A DNA stretch of 64,000 bases from NCBI GenBank assembly GCA_020852815.1, contig JADZAN010000016.1, positions 62,001 through 126,000 of the forward strand. Reading direction: 5' to 3'. Origin of the DNA: Gemmatimonadaceae bacterium (GTDB taxonomy: Bacteria > Gemmatimonadota > Gemmatimonadetes > Gemmatimonadales > Gemmatimonadaceae). This document shows positions 26,301 through 35,767 of this stretch, piece after piece. The position numbers and the translations under genes were made by a program. Under the pieces are notes generated by a model. That model saw only the letters and a list, made by a program, of their open reading frames with translations. It was not told where the DNA came from and made no database searches. Numbering within the stretch: position 1 is the first letter of the stretch; every line of letters starts with the position of its first letter.

Positions 26301-27401
26301 TCGCTCGGCTCGCGCCCGCCGTACGAGTTCCGCCCCGTGTACGACGCGTTCCGGCAGATGGTGACTGACCTCGGGGCGTCGCGCGCGGCGCTGGAGGCCG
26401 CGCAGCGGCGCACCGAGGCGGTGCTGCGCAACGTGGCGTCGGGCGTCATTGCCTGCGACGTGGAGGGGCGGGTGACGCTCGCCAACGCGCAGGCCGACCG
26501 TATCCTCGGGCGTGCGGTAGCGCAGGGCGAGTCGCTGGCCTCGCTCGGCATCGCCACGCTCGACGTGCAGCTGACGGCGTTCGCGCGCGACCCCTCGCGG
26601 AGCGACGACGCCGGCTTCTCGCTCGGGCACCGCGGGCGCGACCTTCGGGTGCGCCTCACGAGGCTTGCGGCTGGCGGCGGCGGTGTGGTCATCACCCTCG
26701 ACGACGTGACCGACCTGGCCCGCGCCCAGCGTGTCTTTGCCTGGGGCGAGATGGCGCGCCAGGTGGCGCACGAGATCAAGAACCCGCTCACCCCCATCCG
26801 GCTCGGCGTGCAGCACCTGCGCCGGGCACGCGCCGACCAGCGCGCCGACTTCGATGCCATTCTCGAACGGAATGTCTCGCGCATCCTGGCCGAGATCGAC
26901 CGGCTGGATGAGATTGCCCGGGCCTTCTCGAAGTTCGGCACCGCCCCGCTCGAGCGCGATCGCGGCGTCCCCACCGATGTCGCCGCCGTGCTGCGCGACG
27001 TGGTGGCGCTCGAACGGATGGGCGACTCCGGCGTCGACTGGGTCCTCGATGACGCAGACGACGTGGCGTGGGGCCTCTCGCACGGCGACGAACTGCGCGA
27101 AGTGATCCTCAACCTTCTCGAGAACGCGCGACATGCCAACGCGACGCGAGTCGTCTCGCGTATCGTGCGCGGGGCGAGCGCCGTGGTCCTCGAGGTGGCG
27201 GACGACGGCGACGGCATTGCACCCGACGCACTCCCGCGCGTCTTCGAGCCGCACTTCTCCACGCGCACCAGCGGGAGTGGGCTCGGGTTGGCCATCTCCA
27301 AGCGGTTGGTCGACGCCTGGGGGGGCTCGTTGCACATCGGGCCCGGTGAAACGCGCGGGACAATCGTTCGCGTGACGCTGGCTCCGGCGCCCTCGCCGTA
27401 A
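23364..27401 (+). CDS. Giant NtrY-like membrane sensor histidine kinase
   Basis: A 1345-residue sensor kinase. The N-terminal 800 residues hold about a dozen hydrophobic spans and two large soluble loops (about residues 90-290 and 535-735). A further extracytoplasmic segment (about 815-925) precedes a last helix and a HAMP domain (about 950-1000), then a PAS domain (from about 1015), a HisKA domain with the phosphorylated His1136 in QVAHEIKNPLTPIRLG (NtrY/NtrB style), and an ATPase domain with LNLLENARH near 1248 and DDGDGIAP near 1281. I chose ATG 23364; GTG 23421 is an alternative. No response regulator is adjacent; a kinase gene follows after 12 bases. Three TTA codons all lie in CGTTAGG. 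Confidence 0.9.
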   Translation: MSSASGERASSASAALRDRVTNLAWLASTAGAIALGGWWLRSWGEPYLIATSGAIAVSLFLVVVARGGRRLPMVTAVAALAWFAAQGWLARRDFHRLDTDWAGYEGERAERAEAAFGSAVATDLETLAAAAARALDIPSDVSARFGRLEDELPSRALGETSAVVFEGELELAWMGPVRIAVDSLTAPTGVAWSEFYTVAYATASRGARRAVMMRVLAAAPPADRLAPSMAGILSVREEVGALTLLRASGEGFHQVAAGALSSLWVKAELLGVGPARLRVEERTRLQGAMAIAVALLALLAVAWRRPAPAWRRFATLGVALALVWRLPLSSLSNSIPAFDPSFFYSASGGAFTASVGALALAGAIAVLAVFAVRRLRGGRLSRWLAPLVVMAIASLGPFLLRDLARGITPPSRGIPVTLWVAWEVALFLVATALLLAMVRAGRLVLGATRGVSPVVAPALAAAAAVAAPVLWSAPGRWPGWYPAVWIVSLAALALARRTRGYFLYASFVAACGAATLVWGSVSRERVRLAERDMRGLTVADSETERLLMRLAQSLQQTPPPRTRVDLLRLYIASDLAASGNPMELATWRAGLELPDAELVVADFERRAEGERDAVAEAASSGRAVVRGMSSGQGVQLVLAAPVDSEHVVTVVVSPRTRLIADDPFASLLGLDAPNIVEPPYRLAVASLAIDAQLDESPQWVRLGDELHGDWRVGGARGFVRAHVEVELRSLDALVQRGALLVLVDLLVVIALWTLAAAADGALWRWARIRLRRWHASYRTRLTAAVFVAFILPAAAFAIWTYRRLQDEDQLSRELLVRETLRAVAATSDLGRLSQEGDRLDTPLFLYNGGRLTRSSDELYDALVPLGRYLDPVAAQGVALGDEVAASRRITVGGITTLVGYRVLMDTRAERIILAAPARRSEQTLERQHSDLGVLVAFATALGALAALWLSGVVARGFAAPIGALRDAAIDVAEGRVALPSLGSRPPYEFRPVYDAFRQMVTDLGASRAALEAAQRRTEAVLRNVASGVIACDVEGRVTLANAQADRILGRAVAQGESLASLGIATLDVQLTAFARDPSRSDDAGFSLGHRGRDLRVRLTRLAAGGGGVVITLDDVTDLARAQRVFAWGEMARQVAHEIKNPLTPIRLGVQHLRRARADQRADFDAILERNVSRILAEIDRLDEIARAFSKFGTAPLERDRGVPTDVAAVLRDVVALERMGDSGVDWVLDDADDVAWGLSHGDELREVILNLLENARHANATRVVSRIVRGASAVVLEVADDGDGIAPDALPRVFEPHFSTRTSGSGLGLAISKRLVDAWGGSLHIGPGETRGTIVRVTLAPAPSP

Positions 27402-27413
27402 CAGCTTTCTCCC

Positions 27414-29168
<1,755 letters not shown>

Positions 29169-29204
29169 TGTACCGGGGCACCACCGCCTGACGCGACGCC
29201 GCAT

Positions 29205-29231
29205 GCCTGCCCCCCCGCACGGGGCGCAGGC
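29205..29231. terminator. Hairpin between convergent kinase and AIM24 genes
   Basis: GCCTGC-C-CCCC and GGGG-C-GCAGGC form a GC-rich stem with a short CGCAC-type loop, between two converging genes that end at 29168 and 29247. No T-run on either strand, so it is a candidate bidirectional terminator only. Confidence 0.5.
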
Positions 29232-29246
29232 ACGCCGTCGCGCGCG

Positions 29247-30038
29247 TCAGCGATCCCCGTCGAGCACCGAGCCCAGCACGCCCAGGACCGAACCTTCCTC
29301 CCGCCTCCCGCCGCCGGCGCGAGGTGCCGCCGCAATGATGCGGTCGGCCAGTCGCGAGAAGGGGAGCGTCTGCAGCACGACGCGACCGGGCCCCGTCAGC
29401 TGCATGAAGAAGAGTCCCTCGCCGCCAAACAGCGCCGTCTTGATCCCGGGGACCATCTGGATGTCGTACTGCACCGTGGGCTGCATCGCCACCAGGCAGC
29501 CCGTGTCGACGCGAAGCCGCTCGCCCGCCGCCAGGTCGAGCTCGAGCAGCGTCCCCGAAGCGTGCAGGAAGACGAGCCCGTCGCCAACGAGCTTCTGCAG
29601 GATGAACCCCTCGCCGCCAAAGAAGCCGGCGCCGATGCGACGCGTGAAGGCGATGGAGACGTCGACGCCGCGCGCCCCGCACAGGAACGAGTCCTTCTGC
29701 GCAATCAGCGTCCCGCCCCACGACCTGAGGTCGACGGGTTGGATCTTGCCGGGATACGGCGCCGCGAATGCCACGTCGCGCCGGACCGTTGCCGCGTTGG
29801 TGAACCAGGTGACGAAGAACGAGTCGCCGGAGAGGACGCGCTTGCCGGCTTGCATCAGTTTGTCGAAGAGCCCGCCGCCGCGTCCCGTCTGGTCGAGCGA
29901 CGTGGCCATCGTGATGCCGTCCTGCATGTACATCATCGCCCCCGCCTCGGCCACCACGGCCTCGCCCGGGTCGAGCGTGATCACCACGCCCTGCAGGTCG
30001 TCGCCAATCAATCGGTAGTCGATCTCGTCTGCTCGCAT
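29247..30038 (-). CDS. AIM24 / TIGR00266 family protein
   Basis: A 263-residue protein of the AIM24 family, whose bacterial members are soluble beta-helical proteins of unclear function (the yeast relative shapes mitochondrial inner membranes). The family blocks are all present: PGEAVVAEAGAMMYM, FAAPYPGKIQP, FFGGEGFILQKLVGDG, RVDTGCLVA and FGGEGLFFMQLTGPGRV. Start ATG 30038 gives the canonical opening (IGDDLQGV close to the start). Last residues are Gly/Arg/Val-rich. Divergent from the lipoprotein gene with a 202-base gap. Confidence 0.92.
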   Translation of the reverse strand: MRADEIDYRLIGDDLQGVVITLDPGEAVVAEAGAMMYMQDGITMATSLDQTGRGGGLFDKLMQAGKRVLSGDSFFVTWFTNAATVRRDVAFAAPYPGKIQPVDLRSWGGTLIAQKDSFLCGARGVDVSIAFTRRIGAGFFGGEGFILQKLVGDGLVFLHASGTLLELDLAAGERLRVDTGCLVAMQPTVQYDIQMVPGIKTALFGGEGLFFMQLTGPGRVVLQTLPFSRLADRIIAAAPRAGGGRREEGSVLGVLGSVLDGDR

Positions 30039-30240
30039 GTTGGCCGTGACGTGTGTGTGGCGGACGCGGTCGCCGGGCCCCGAGCCGCGGCGATGCACGA
30101 ACGCGTGCGGCGGTGGCCGCCGCGGTCGCTGTTTCGGGAAGAGAACGACCGCCTCGCGCGAACGGTAGGGGCGCCGGCGCGTGGGGACGCGCGCGAGCGA
30201 GTGCGTGCGGCACCCCGTCGGCCGCACTAGCTTGGTGGTC
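30039..30240. other. Divergent intergenic region, AIM24 / lipoprotein
   Basis: About 200 bases that must contain both promoters. It is GC-rich with CG-run stretches, and I could not pick out reliable -10/-35 elements or operators. Confidence 0.4.
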
Positions 30241-30804
30241 ATGCCTACCTCGCCCCGCCCCTTGGTCACTGCTGGTGCCGCGCGCGCCGCCGCAGTCGCG
30301 TTGTGCCTCGTCACGCTGTTCGGCGCCGGGTGCTCGTCAGACGATACGAAGACGGGGGAGGGGGCATCGCCTCAGGCGAGCGCCGGCGCACCGGCGGCGA
30401 CTTCCGCCGCCGCCAACGGAAAGCCGGCGTGCCCCATGGAGGGCGACTGGACGCCATGCGCCGTCGAGGATCGCCTCACGCACTCGGGGGTCGTCTTCAC
30501 GAAGAAGCCGGAGAGCGTGACGCTCCCGTTCTTCTCGGTGCCCGGCACCAGCTATGAGATCGGCAACCCCGAGCACGAGGCGCTGATCTTCCTCTATCCG
30601 TCGGCGCAGGCGCGCGAGCGCGACACGGCGGCGCTCGATAGCGCCAGCGCCTCGCCCAAGGGGACGCGTCACGCGTGGCGCACGCCGCCCACGCTCGTCA
30701 CCTCGAACAACATGGCGGCGGTGATCCTCAGCCTCAACGACCGGACGGTCGAGCGCCTGGCCCTCGCCCTGGGGGCGGGACTTCCGCAGCCGGCGAAGCG
30801 TTAG
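30241..30804 (+). CDS. Predicted lipoprotein of unknown function
   Basis: The 187-residue product has a type II signal peptide with the lipobox LFGAGC (Cys31), so it should be lipid-anchored in the envelope. After a Ser/Ala/Gly-rich linker comes a small domain of about 130 residues containing CPMEGDWTPCAVEDRL (two cysteines that may pair) and no recognised catalytic motif. Start ATG 30241 was chosen over an earlier in-frame start because it leaves a normal signal peptide. The last 71 bases overlap the end of dinB on the other strand, and its TAG stop lies in a CGTTAGG word inside a hairpin loop. Confidence 0.8.
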   Translation: MPTSPRPLVTAGAARAAAVALCLVTLFGAGCSSDDTKTGEGASPQASAGAPAATSAAANGKPACPMEGDWTPCAVEDRLTHSGVVFTKKPESVTLPFFSVPGTSYEIGNPEHEALIFLYPSAQARERDTAALDSASASPKGTRHAWRTPPTLVTSNNMAAVILSLNDRTVERLALALGAGLPQPAKR

Positions 30805-32182
30805 GCGCCGGCGGTCGGGGCGCGTCACGCGGCGCGTCACGCGGCGCATCGCGCGGCACGTCACGGGAGACCTCGCGCGGCGCGCCGCGGGCACTGCGCG
30901 CTCCGAGCGTCGCCAGGCGACCGGGGACGATGGCGTCGGCGCCGTAACGCGAGCGCAACGTGTCCACCGCGCTGGCCAGGGCGCGGTCCCTCGCGGTCTC
31001 CAGCGTCGCCACGGCGGGGGCGTCCCCAAAGAGCGAAAGCTGGCCCTCGCCCTCCGCGCCGTCCGCGTCGTCGCCAAGCCCGGAGAGTCCCACCCCCAGC
31101 AGGCGCGCCGGCGTTCGTCGTGCACCCCGCAGCTTGTGCAACAGCTCTCGCGCCACCTCGAGGATCACGCGGTCGGCGACCACCGGCGACTCGAGCGTCC
31201 GGCTCGCACGGCGGATGCGGAAGTCGGCGTCCTTGACCTTCACGCTGATCGTGCGTGTCGACAGCTCCCTCGCCCGCAGGTCCGACGCCACCTTCGTCAC
31301 CAGGCGCACCAACTCCACGCCCAGCACCGAGTCGTCGTTCACGTCATCGTGAAACGTGTCCTCGTGGCTGACGCTCTTTGGTCGTTCGCGCGCCACCACC
31401 TCGACGCTCCCGATCCCCCTGGCGCGCTCGTGCAGCCACCGGCCGGCGCGCTCACCCAGCATGCGCTCCAGGGCGGGAATCCCGGCGGCGAGGACATCCG
31501 GTACCGAACGCAGCCCCAGCGCCTCGAGGCGGTCGCGCAGCCGCGGCCCCACCCCGGGAATGTCGCCGAGCGGCACCTGCTGCATGAAGTCCCCCTCCGC
31601 CCCCGGCGCGACGACGAAGACGCCCGTCCCCGCACTTCCCGGTTTGGGCTTCCCGAACTCGACGGCGAGCTTGGCGATGAGCTTGTTGGTCCCGCCACCT
31701 AACGAGACGGTGAGTCCGGTGGCGGCGCGCACGGCGTCGCGGATCCGGTGGGCCACCTCGCCAAGCGGCGCCTCGCGGTACAGCGCCTCGGTGCCGGAGA
31801 GGTCCAGGTACCACTCGTCGATGCTGGCCGCCTGCACCACGGGAGCGAAGCGATGCAGCACCGCGGAGATCTCGCGGCTCTTGCGCCCGCACGCGCCGCG
31901 CGGCACGGGGACGCACATCGCCTGCGGGCACAACCGCACCGCGCGCGCCATGGGCATCGCCGACCGCACGCCGAACCGACGCGCCTCGTACGACGCCGAG
32001 CACACCACGCCGCGCGAACCCGGGGCCCCCCCGACGATCAGCAGCTTCGCCTTGCCGGCGCCGTCGGGATCCACCATGCGCGCGACCGCGACAAAGAAGG
32101 CGTCGGCATCCACGAGGAGGATGCGGCGCGGTCGCGCGTCGGTCGGCGCGGCGTGCGTGGACAGTCCGGAGGCGGAACGCAT
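30734..32182 (-). CDS. dinB: DNA polymerase IV (Y-family translesion polymerase)
   Basis: DinB copies past damaged bases at low fidelity. The 482-residue protein shows the palm residues in VDADAFFVAV (residues near 25-34) and SIDEWYLDL, the helix-hairpin-helix IPGVGPRLRDRLEALG, the little-finger domain, and QLSLFGD, a beta-clamp-binding-like motif near residue 385. Start ATG 32182 is preferred to an upstream TTG. The final 40-50 residues are a repetitive, proline- and charge-rich tail (RDAPRDAPRDAP) encoded by a 12-bp tandem repeat, and the stop lies within the convergent lipoprotein gene. Confidence 0.93.
   Translation of the reverse strand: MRSASGLSTHAAPTDARPRRILLVDADAFFVAVARMVDPDGAGKAKLLIVGGAPGSRGVVCSASYEARRFGVRSAMPMARAVRLCPQAMCVPVPRGACGRKSREISAVLHRFAPVVQAASIDEWYLDLSGTEALYREAPLGEVAHRIRDAVRAATGLTVSLGGGTNKLIAKLAVEFGKPKPGSAGTGVFVVAPGAEGDFMQQVPLGDIPGVGPRLRDRLEALGLRSVPDVLAAGIPALERMLGERAGRWLHERARGIGSVEVVARERPKSVSHEDTFHDDVNDDSVLGVELVRLVTKVASDLRARELSTRTISVKVKDADFRIRRASRTLESPVVADRVILEVARELLHKLRGARRTPARLLGVGLSGLGDDADGAEGEGQLSLFGDAPAVATLETARDRALASAVDTLRSRYGADAIVPGRLATLGARSARGAPREVSRDVPRDAPRDAPRDAPRPPAPNASPAAEVPPPGRGPGARPSGR
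30806..30885. repeat. 12-bp tandem repeat in the dinB tail
   Basis: Units of CGCGGCGCGTCA and close variants repeat about five times, encoding the RDAP/RDVP tail of DinB on the minus strand. They lie just outside the stop codon of the convergent lipoprotein gene. Confidence 0.65.
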
Positions 32183-32290
32183 GGTGACGTCGTGCAAGAT
32201 ACCAAGCGCCGCCCTCCACCGGAGGAAGGGCGGCGCTCCCGGCGAGTATCGGCGTGTCCCGCGCGCCGGCGCGAGGCTCGCCCGACCGCG

Positions 32291-33946
32291 TTAGGCGTCC
32301 GCCGCCGAGCTGGCGGCCGGCGAGGCATCGGCCCCGGCGTAGCGGTCGCGGTACTGCTCGCGCAGCACCACCTTCTGCACCTTCCCCGTCCCCGTCTTGG
32401 GCAGCGAGTCGACAAAGGCGATCTCGTCCGGCACCCACCACGACGCGAAGCGCTCGGCGAGCCACGCCTTGAGCGCCTGCTGCTCCACCGCCATTCCGGG
32501 CTTGCGGACCACGAGCGCAAAGGGGCGCTCCGACCAGCGCGGATGCGGGAGCCCGACCACCGCGGCCTCGAACACCTCGGCGTGCCCCATCAACGCCCCC
32601 TCGAGCGCCACCGAACTCACCCACTCGCCTCCCGACTTGATCACGTCCTTCGAACGATCGGTGATCGTTATGCAGCCGTCGGGCGAGAGCGTGACGATGT
32701 CGCCGGTGCGGAACCAGCCGTCGTCGGTGAACTGCGTGATGGGATCTTCGGGCTTGTAGTAGGCGCGGGCCACCCAGGGGCCGCGCACCTCGAGCTCGCC
32801 CATGGTCCTCCCGTCCCAGGGAATGAGCCCGTCCTCGCTCCGCGCGCGAATCTCGAAGCCCGGAACGGGAAAGCCGGCTTTCGCCAGTTGGCGAAAGCGC
32901 TCGTGCTCGGGGATGCCCTCTTGCCTGCTGTATACCTTGGAGATCGAGCCGATGGGGGCGGTCTCGGTCATTCCCCACCCCTGCTGTACAAAGATGCCGT
33001 GCCGCTGCCGGAAGCCGCGGATCATCGCCTCGGGGGGCGCCGCGCCCCCCACCAGCGTCATGCGCAGCGATGACAGGTCGTACTTTCCCGCGTGCGCATC
33101 CAGCAGCTGCAAGATCCCCAGCCAGATCGTGGGGACGCCGGCGCTCATCGTCACGCGCTCCGACGCCATCAGCTCAACCAGCGACTGCGGATCGAGATGC
33201 GGCCCCGGATGCACCTGCGCAGCACCCATGAAGGCGCAGGTGTACGGGAAGCCCCACGCGTTCACGTGGAACATCGGGACCACCGGCATCATGATGTCGC
33301 GCTCCGTGATCGCCGCACCGTCGGAGGCCATCGACATGAAGGAGTGCAGCACGATCGAGCGGTGCGAGTACAGCACCCCCTTGGGGCGCCCCGTCGTTCC
33401 CGACGTGTAGCACATGGCGCAGGCAAGTCGCTCATCCATGTCGTCGAACGGGAACGGTTCGCTGGAGGCCGCGGCAATGAACGCCTCGTAGTCGTGCGCG
33501 CCGGCCGCGACGTCGCCTCCATCGGACATCACGATCACGTGCTTCACCTTCACCTGCGGCGCCACCTTCTCCCATAGCGGCCACAACACCTGGTCGACGA
33601 GGACGACCTGATCCTCGGCGTGGTTCACGATGTAGGCGAGGTCGCTGGGATGCAGCCGCAGGTTGAGCGTGTGCATCACGAACCCCGCGGATGGAATCGC
33701 GAAGTACGCCTCGAGGTGCCGTTGGTGATTCCACGCCAGCGTTGCCACCCGGTCACCGGGGGCAAGGCCGAGCCCCTGCAGCGCGCGCGCGAGACGACCG
33801 GCGCGCGCGATCACCTCGCCATAGGTCGCACGCGTGATGCGCTTGTCGGGGCGACGCGAGATGACCGTCTTGTCGGGGAAGAGATCGCGGGCGCGTCGAA
33901 TCATCATCGGGATCGACAGCGGCACTTCCTGCATCATGCCGAGCAT
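32291..33946 (-). CDS. Long/medium-chain acyl-CoA synthetase (AMP-binding)
   Basis: This adenylate-forming enzyme activates a carboxylic acid, most likely a fatty acid, to its CoA thioester. The 551-residue protein has the P-loop YTSGTTGRPKGV, the A5 region QGWGMTET, A7 GWFRTGDI, A8 DRSKDVIKSGGEW and the catalytic lysine block LPKTGTGKVQKV. FHVNAWGFPYT is typical of the fatty-acyl group. Start ATG 33946 was chosen; a GTG 9 bases earlier is possible. Its stop codon TAA lies within a CGTTAGG/CCTAACG word. No beta-oxidation genes are nearby. Confidence 0.92.
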   Translation of the reverse strand: MLGMMQEVPLSIPMMIRRARDLFPDKTVISRRPDKRITRATYGEVIARAGRLARALQGLGLAPGDRVATLAWNHQRHLEAYFAIPSAGFVMHTLNLRLHPSDLAYIVNHAEDQVVLVDQVLWPLWEKVAPQVKVKHVIVMSDGGDVAAGAHDYEAFIAAASSEPFPFDDMDERLACAMCYTSGTTGRPKGVLYSHRSIVLHSFMSMASDGAAITERDIMMPVVPMFHVNAWGFPYTCAFMGAAQVHPGPHLDPQSLVELMASERVTMSAGVPTIWLGILQLLDAHAGKYDLSSLRMTLVGGAAPPEAMIRGFRQRHGIFVQQGWGMTETAPIGSISKVYSRQEGIPEHERFRQLAKAGFPVPGFEIRARSEDGLIPWDGRTMGELEVRGPWVARAYYKPEDPITQFTDDGWFRTGDIVTLSPDGCITITDRSKDVIKSGGEWVSSVALEGALMGHAEVFEAAVVGLPHPRWSERPFALVVRKPGMAVEQQALKAWLAERFASWWVPDEIAFVDSLPKTGTGKVQKVVLREQYRDRYAGADASPAASSAADA

Positions 33947-34080
33947 GCGTAGCACTCCGGGCAGGCGATGGAGACGGGCGAGGGGGGATGCGCCGGCGAG
34001 CCATGGGACTCACGGGGCGCCAGAAAGTGCCACCCCCCACCACCTTGCACAACCCACCACTGCGGGCGCGTGTTCCTCTG

Positions 34081-34120
34081 CGCACGACAGGGCGCCACCG
34101 CGCACGACAGGGCGCCACCG
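34081..34120. repeat. Perfect 20-bp tandem duplication
   Basis: CGCACGACAGGGCGCCACCG is repeated exactly twice, in the 236-base gap between the divergent acyl-CoA synthetase and TolB-like genes. It lies about 60-100 bases before the TolB-like start and could hold regulator sites or be a chance slippage product. The rest of the gap shows nothing recognisable. Confidence 0.75.
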
Positions 34121-34182
34121 CGCGACCGCCCATCACTCCGCGCGCTGGCTCGTGGCCACGCGCGGCGCTAACCTGTACGCTG

Positions 34183-35163
34183 ATGCCTTCCCTCACCACC
34201 CCCCGCATGTCGCACGCTGCGCTTCTGCATCGCTCGCTCCCGCCTGGCGGTGGGCGCACGCCTTCGCTGCTGCGAACCGTGCACGTCGTGATAGCCACGT
34301 CGCTTGCGTGGCTCGCGACGCCCGCCGGCGCGCAAGGCGATCCCGACATCTTCCTCGCGTCGTTAGGGGGTGGACGCGCTCGCGTCACCGTCGGCACACC
34401 CCGCAACGTCACGGCGCGTCCCGGCTACGACAATCAGCCCAGCTTCTCGCGCGATGGCAGCGCGCTCTTCTACACGTCCACCCGCGACGACGCCCAAGCG
34501 GACATCTACCGCATCACCCTCGCCACCGGCGCCATCACGCGCGTGACGCACACCGCGCCGGAGAGCGAGTACTCCGCCGCCGAAGTGCCTGGCGGCGGCG
34601 CCATCTCCGTGATCCGCGTCGAGCGCGACTCGGCGCAGCGGCTCTGGCGCGTGCCACTCAGCCGCGACGGTGGCCGGGAGAGCCCCTACCTCCCCGCGCT
34701 CAAGCCCGTCGGCTACCACGCGTGGGCCGACGACACGCACCTCGTGATGTTCGTTCTCGGCACCCCGTCCAACCTGGTGGTGGGCGATCTCCAGACCGGT
34801 CGCGCCGACACCGTCATGGTGAACGTGGGGCGATCGCTCCATCGCATTCCCGGGACCAACCACGTCTCGTACGTGAGCAAGGCGTACGAGGAAAACTGGT
34901 ACGTCATGGATCTGGACGTTGCGACGCGCGCGTCGCGCCCCATCGCCCGGCTCCCCAAGGGGACGGAAGACTACGCATGGCTTCCGGACGGGCGGCTCGT
35001 CGCCGGGAGCGGGAGCAAGCTCTTCGTCGCCGATCCCCGGGGGACGGTGGCGTGGGAGGAGGTGGCCGATCTCGCCGGGGCAGGACTCTCGTCGATCAGC
35101 CGCCTCGCCGTGTCGCCGGCCGGCGACCGGATCGCGATCGTGGCGATTCCCGTCGCGAAGTAG
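34183..35163 (+). CDS. Secreted TolB-like beta-propeller protein
   Basis: A 326-residue exported protein. ATG 34183 (or ATG 34207) gives a signal peptide ending near PAGAQG. The rest is built from WD40-like/PD40 repeats: RPGYDNQPSFSRDGSALFYTS is the typical first blade, with further blades ending in variants such as DYAWLPDGRLVAG and LAVSPAGDRIAIV, so a propeller of about six blades is likely. Similar proteins act as periplasmic sensors or peptidase-like accessory domains; no peptidase domain follows here. Specific function unknown. Confidence 0.82.
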   Translation: MPSLTTPRMSHAALLHRSLPPGGGRTPSLLRTVHVVIATSLAWLATPAGAQGDPDIFLASLGGGRARVTVGTPRNVTARPGYDNQPSFSRDGSALFYTSTRDDAQADIYRITLATGAITRVTHTAPESEYSAAEVPGGGAISVIRVERDSAQRLWRVPLSRDGGRESPYLPALKPVGYHAWADDTHLVMFVLGTPSNLVVGDLQTGRADTVMVNVGRSLHRIPGTNHVSYVSKAYEENWYVMDLDVATRASRPIARLPKGTEDYAWLPDGRLVAGSGSKLFVADPRGTVAWEEVADLAGAGLSSISRLAVSPAGDRIAIVAIPVAK

Positions 35164-35166
35164 CGG

Positions 35167-35715
35167 CTACTCCCAGTTCGCCAACTTGCGAAAGCAGGAC
35201 TTGGGAATGACCTGCACGCCGCGCGCCTGGAGCGCGTCGTAGCGGGCGAGCTTCTCCGGATAGCGCGCAATGGCGCAGCGCTCGTAGCCGAGCGATTGGA
35301 AGAAGCCGTCGGCCAGCGTGACCGCGAAGAACTCGTCGATCGCGCGCCGGCGCGCCATTGCCTCGACGCCGCGCACCGCCATGCTCCCCAGCCCTTGTCC
35401 CTGCGCATCGGGAGCGACGACCACCGAGCTCACCTCCCCTAACGACGGGGAGTATTCGAGCAACGCCGCGCAGGCGCGCACGCGACCGTGGCGGTCGGTA
35501 ACGACTACATAGTCGTCGACCGCGGCGGCGATCTCCTCGGCGCTGCGCGGAAGGAGGAGCCCCGATTCGGCGTGATGCGCCACGAGCTCGTGGATCTCGG
35601 CGGCGTCCGAGAGCACGGCTCCGCGCACCACGTGCGTCGCGCTGAGATGCGGGCGCGACGGTCGGGTGGTGGGAGCCGCGGACGGTAAGCGGCGGCGAGA
35701 CGCGATCTTATGCAT
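35167..35715 (-). CDS. GNAT N-acetyltransferase, ArgA-like (N-acetylglutamate synthase type)
   Basis: A 182-residue acetyltransferase whose best match by motif is the short, kinase-free N-acetylglutamate synthase class: LLPRSAEEIAAAVDDYVV, VVVAPDAQGQGLGSMAV (acetyl-CoA loop), and EKLARYDALQARGVQVIPKSCF, close to the end of such enzymes. It would start arginine biosynthesis by acetylating glutamate. Start ATG 35715 is proposed; ATG 35736 is also possible. An 8-bp palindrome overlaps the start region, suggestive of repression (for example by an arginine regulator). Its 3' end is 3 bases from the convergent propeller gene. Confidence 0.78.
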   Translation of the reverse strand: MHKIASRRRLPSAAPTTRPSRPHLSATHVVRGAVLSDAAEIHELVAHHAESGLLLPRSAEEIAAAVDDYVVVTDRHGRVRACAALLEYSPSLGEVSSVVVAPDAQGQGLGSMAVRGVEAMARRRAIDEFFAVTLADGFFQSLGYERCAIARYPEKLARYDALQARGVQVIPKSCFRKLANWE

Positions 35716-35728
35716 GGTGAATGCATAA
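35708..35728. promoter_or_regulatory. AT-rich palindrome over the start of the acetyltransferase gene
   Basis: TTATGCAT-GGTGA-ATGCATAA, an 8-bp perfect inverted repeat with a 5-base spacer, is the most AT-rich spot in the neighbourhood and covers the proposed ATG. TGCAT-N5-ATGCA resembles the general shape of ArgR boxes (two inverted half-sites), though known boxes usually have a 4-base spacer. An operator is the likely role; the regulator is unknown. Confidence 0.55.
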
Positions 35729-35767
35729 ATACCCATGCCCCGCCGCGCAAGTTCCGCCAATGAGCCG

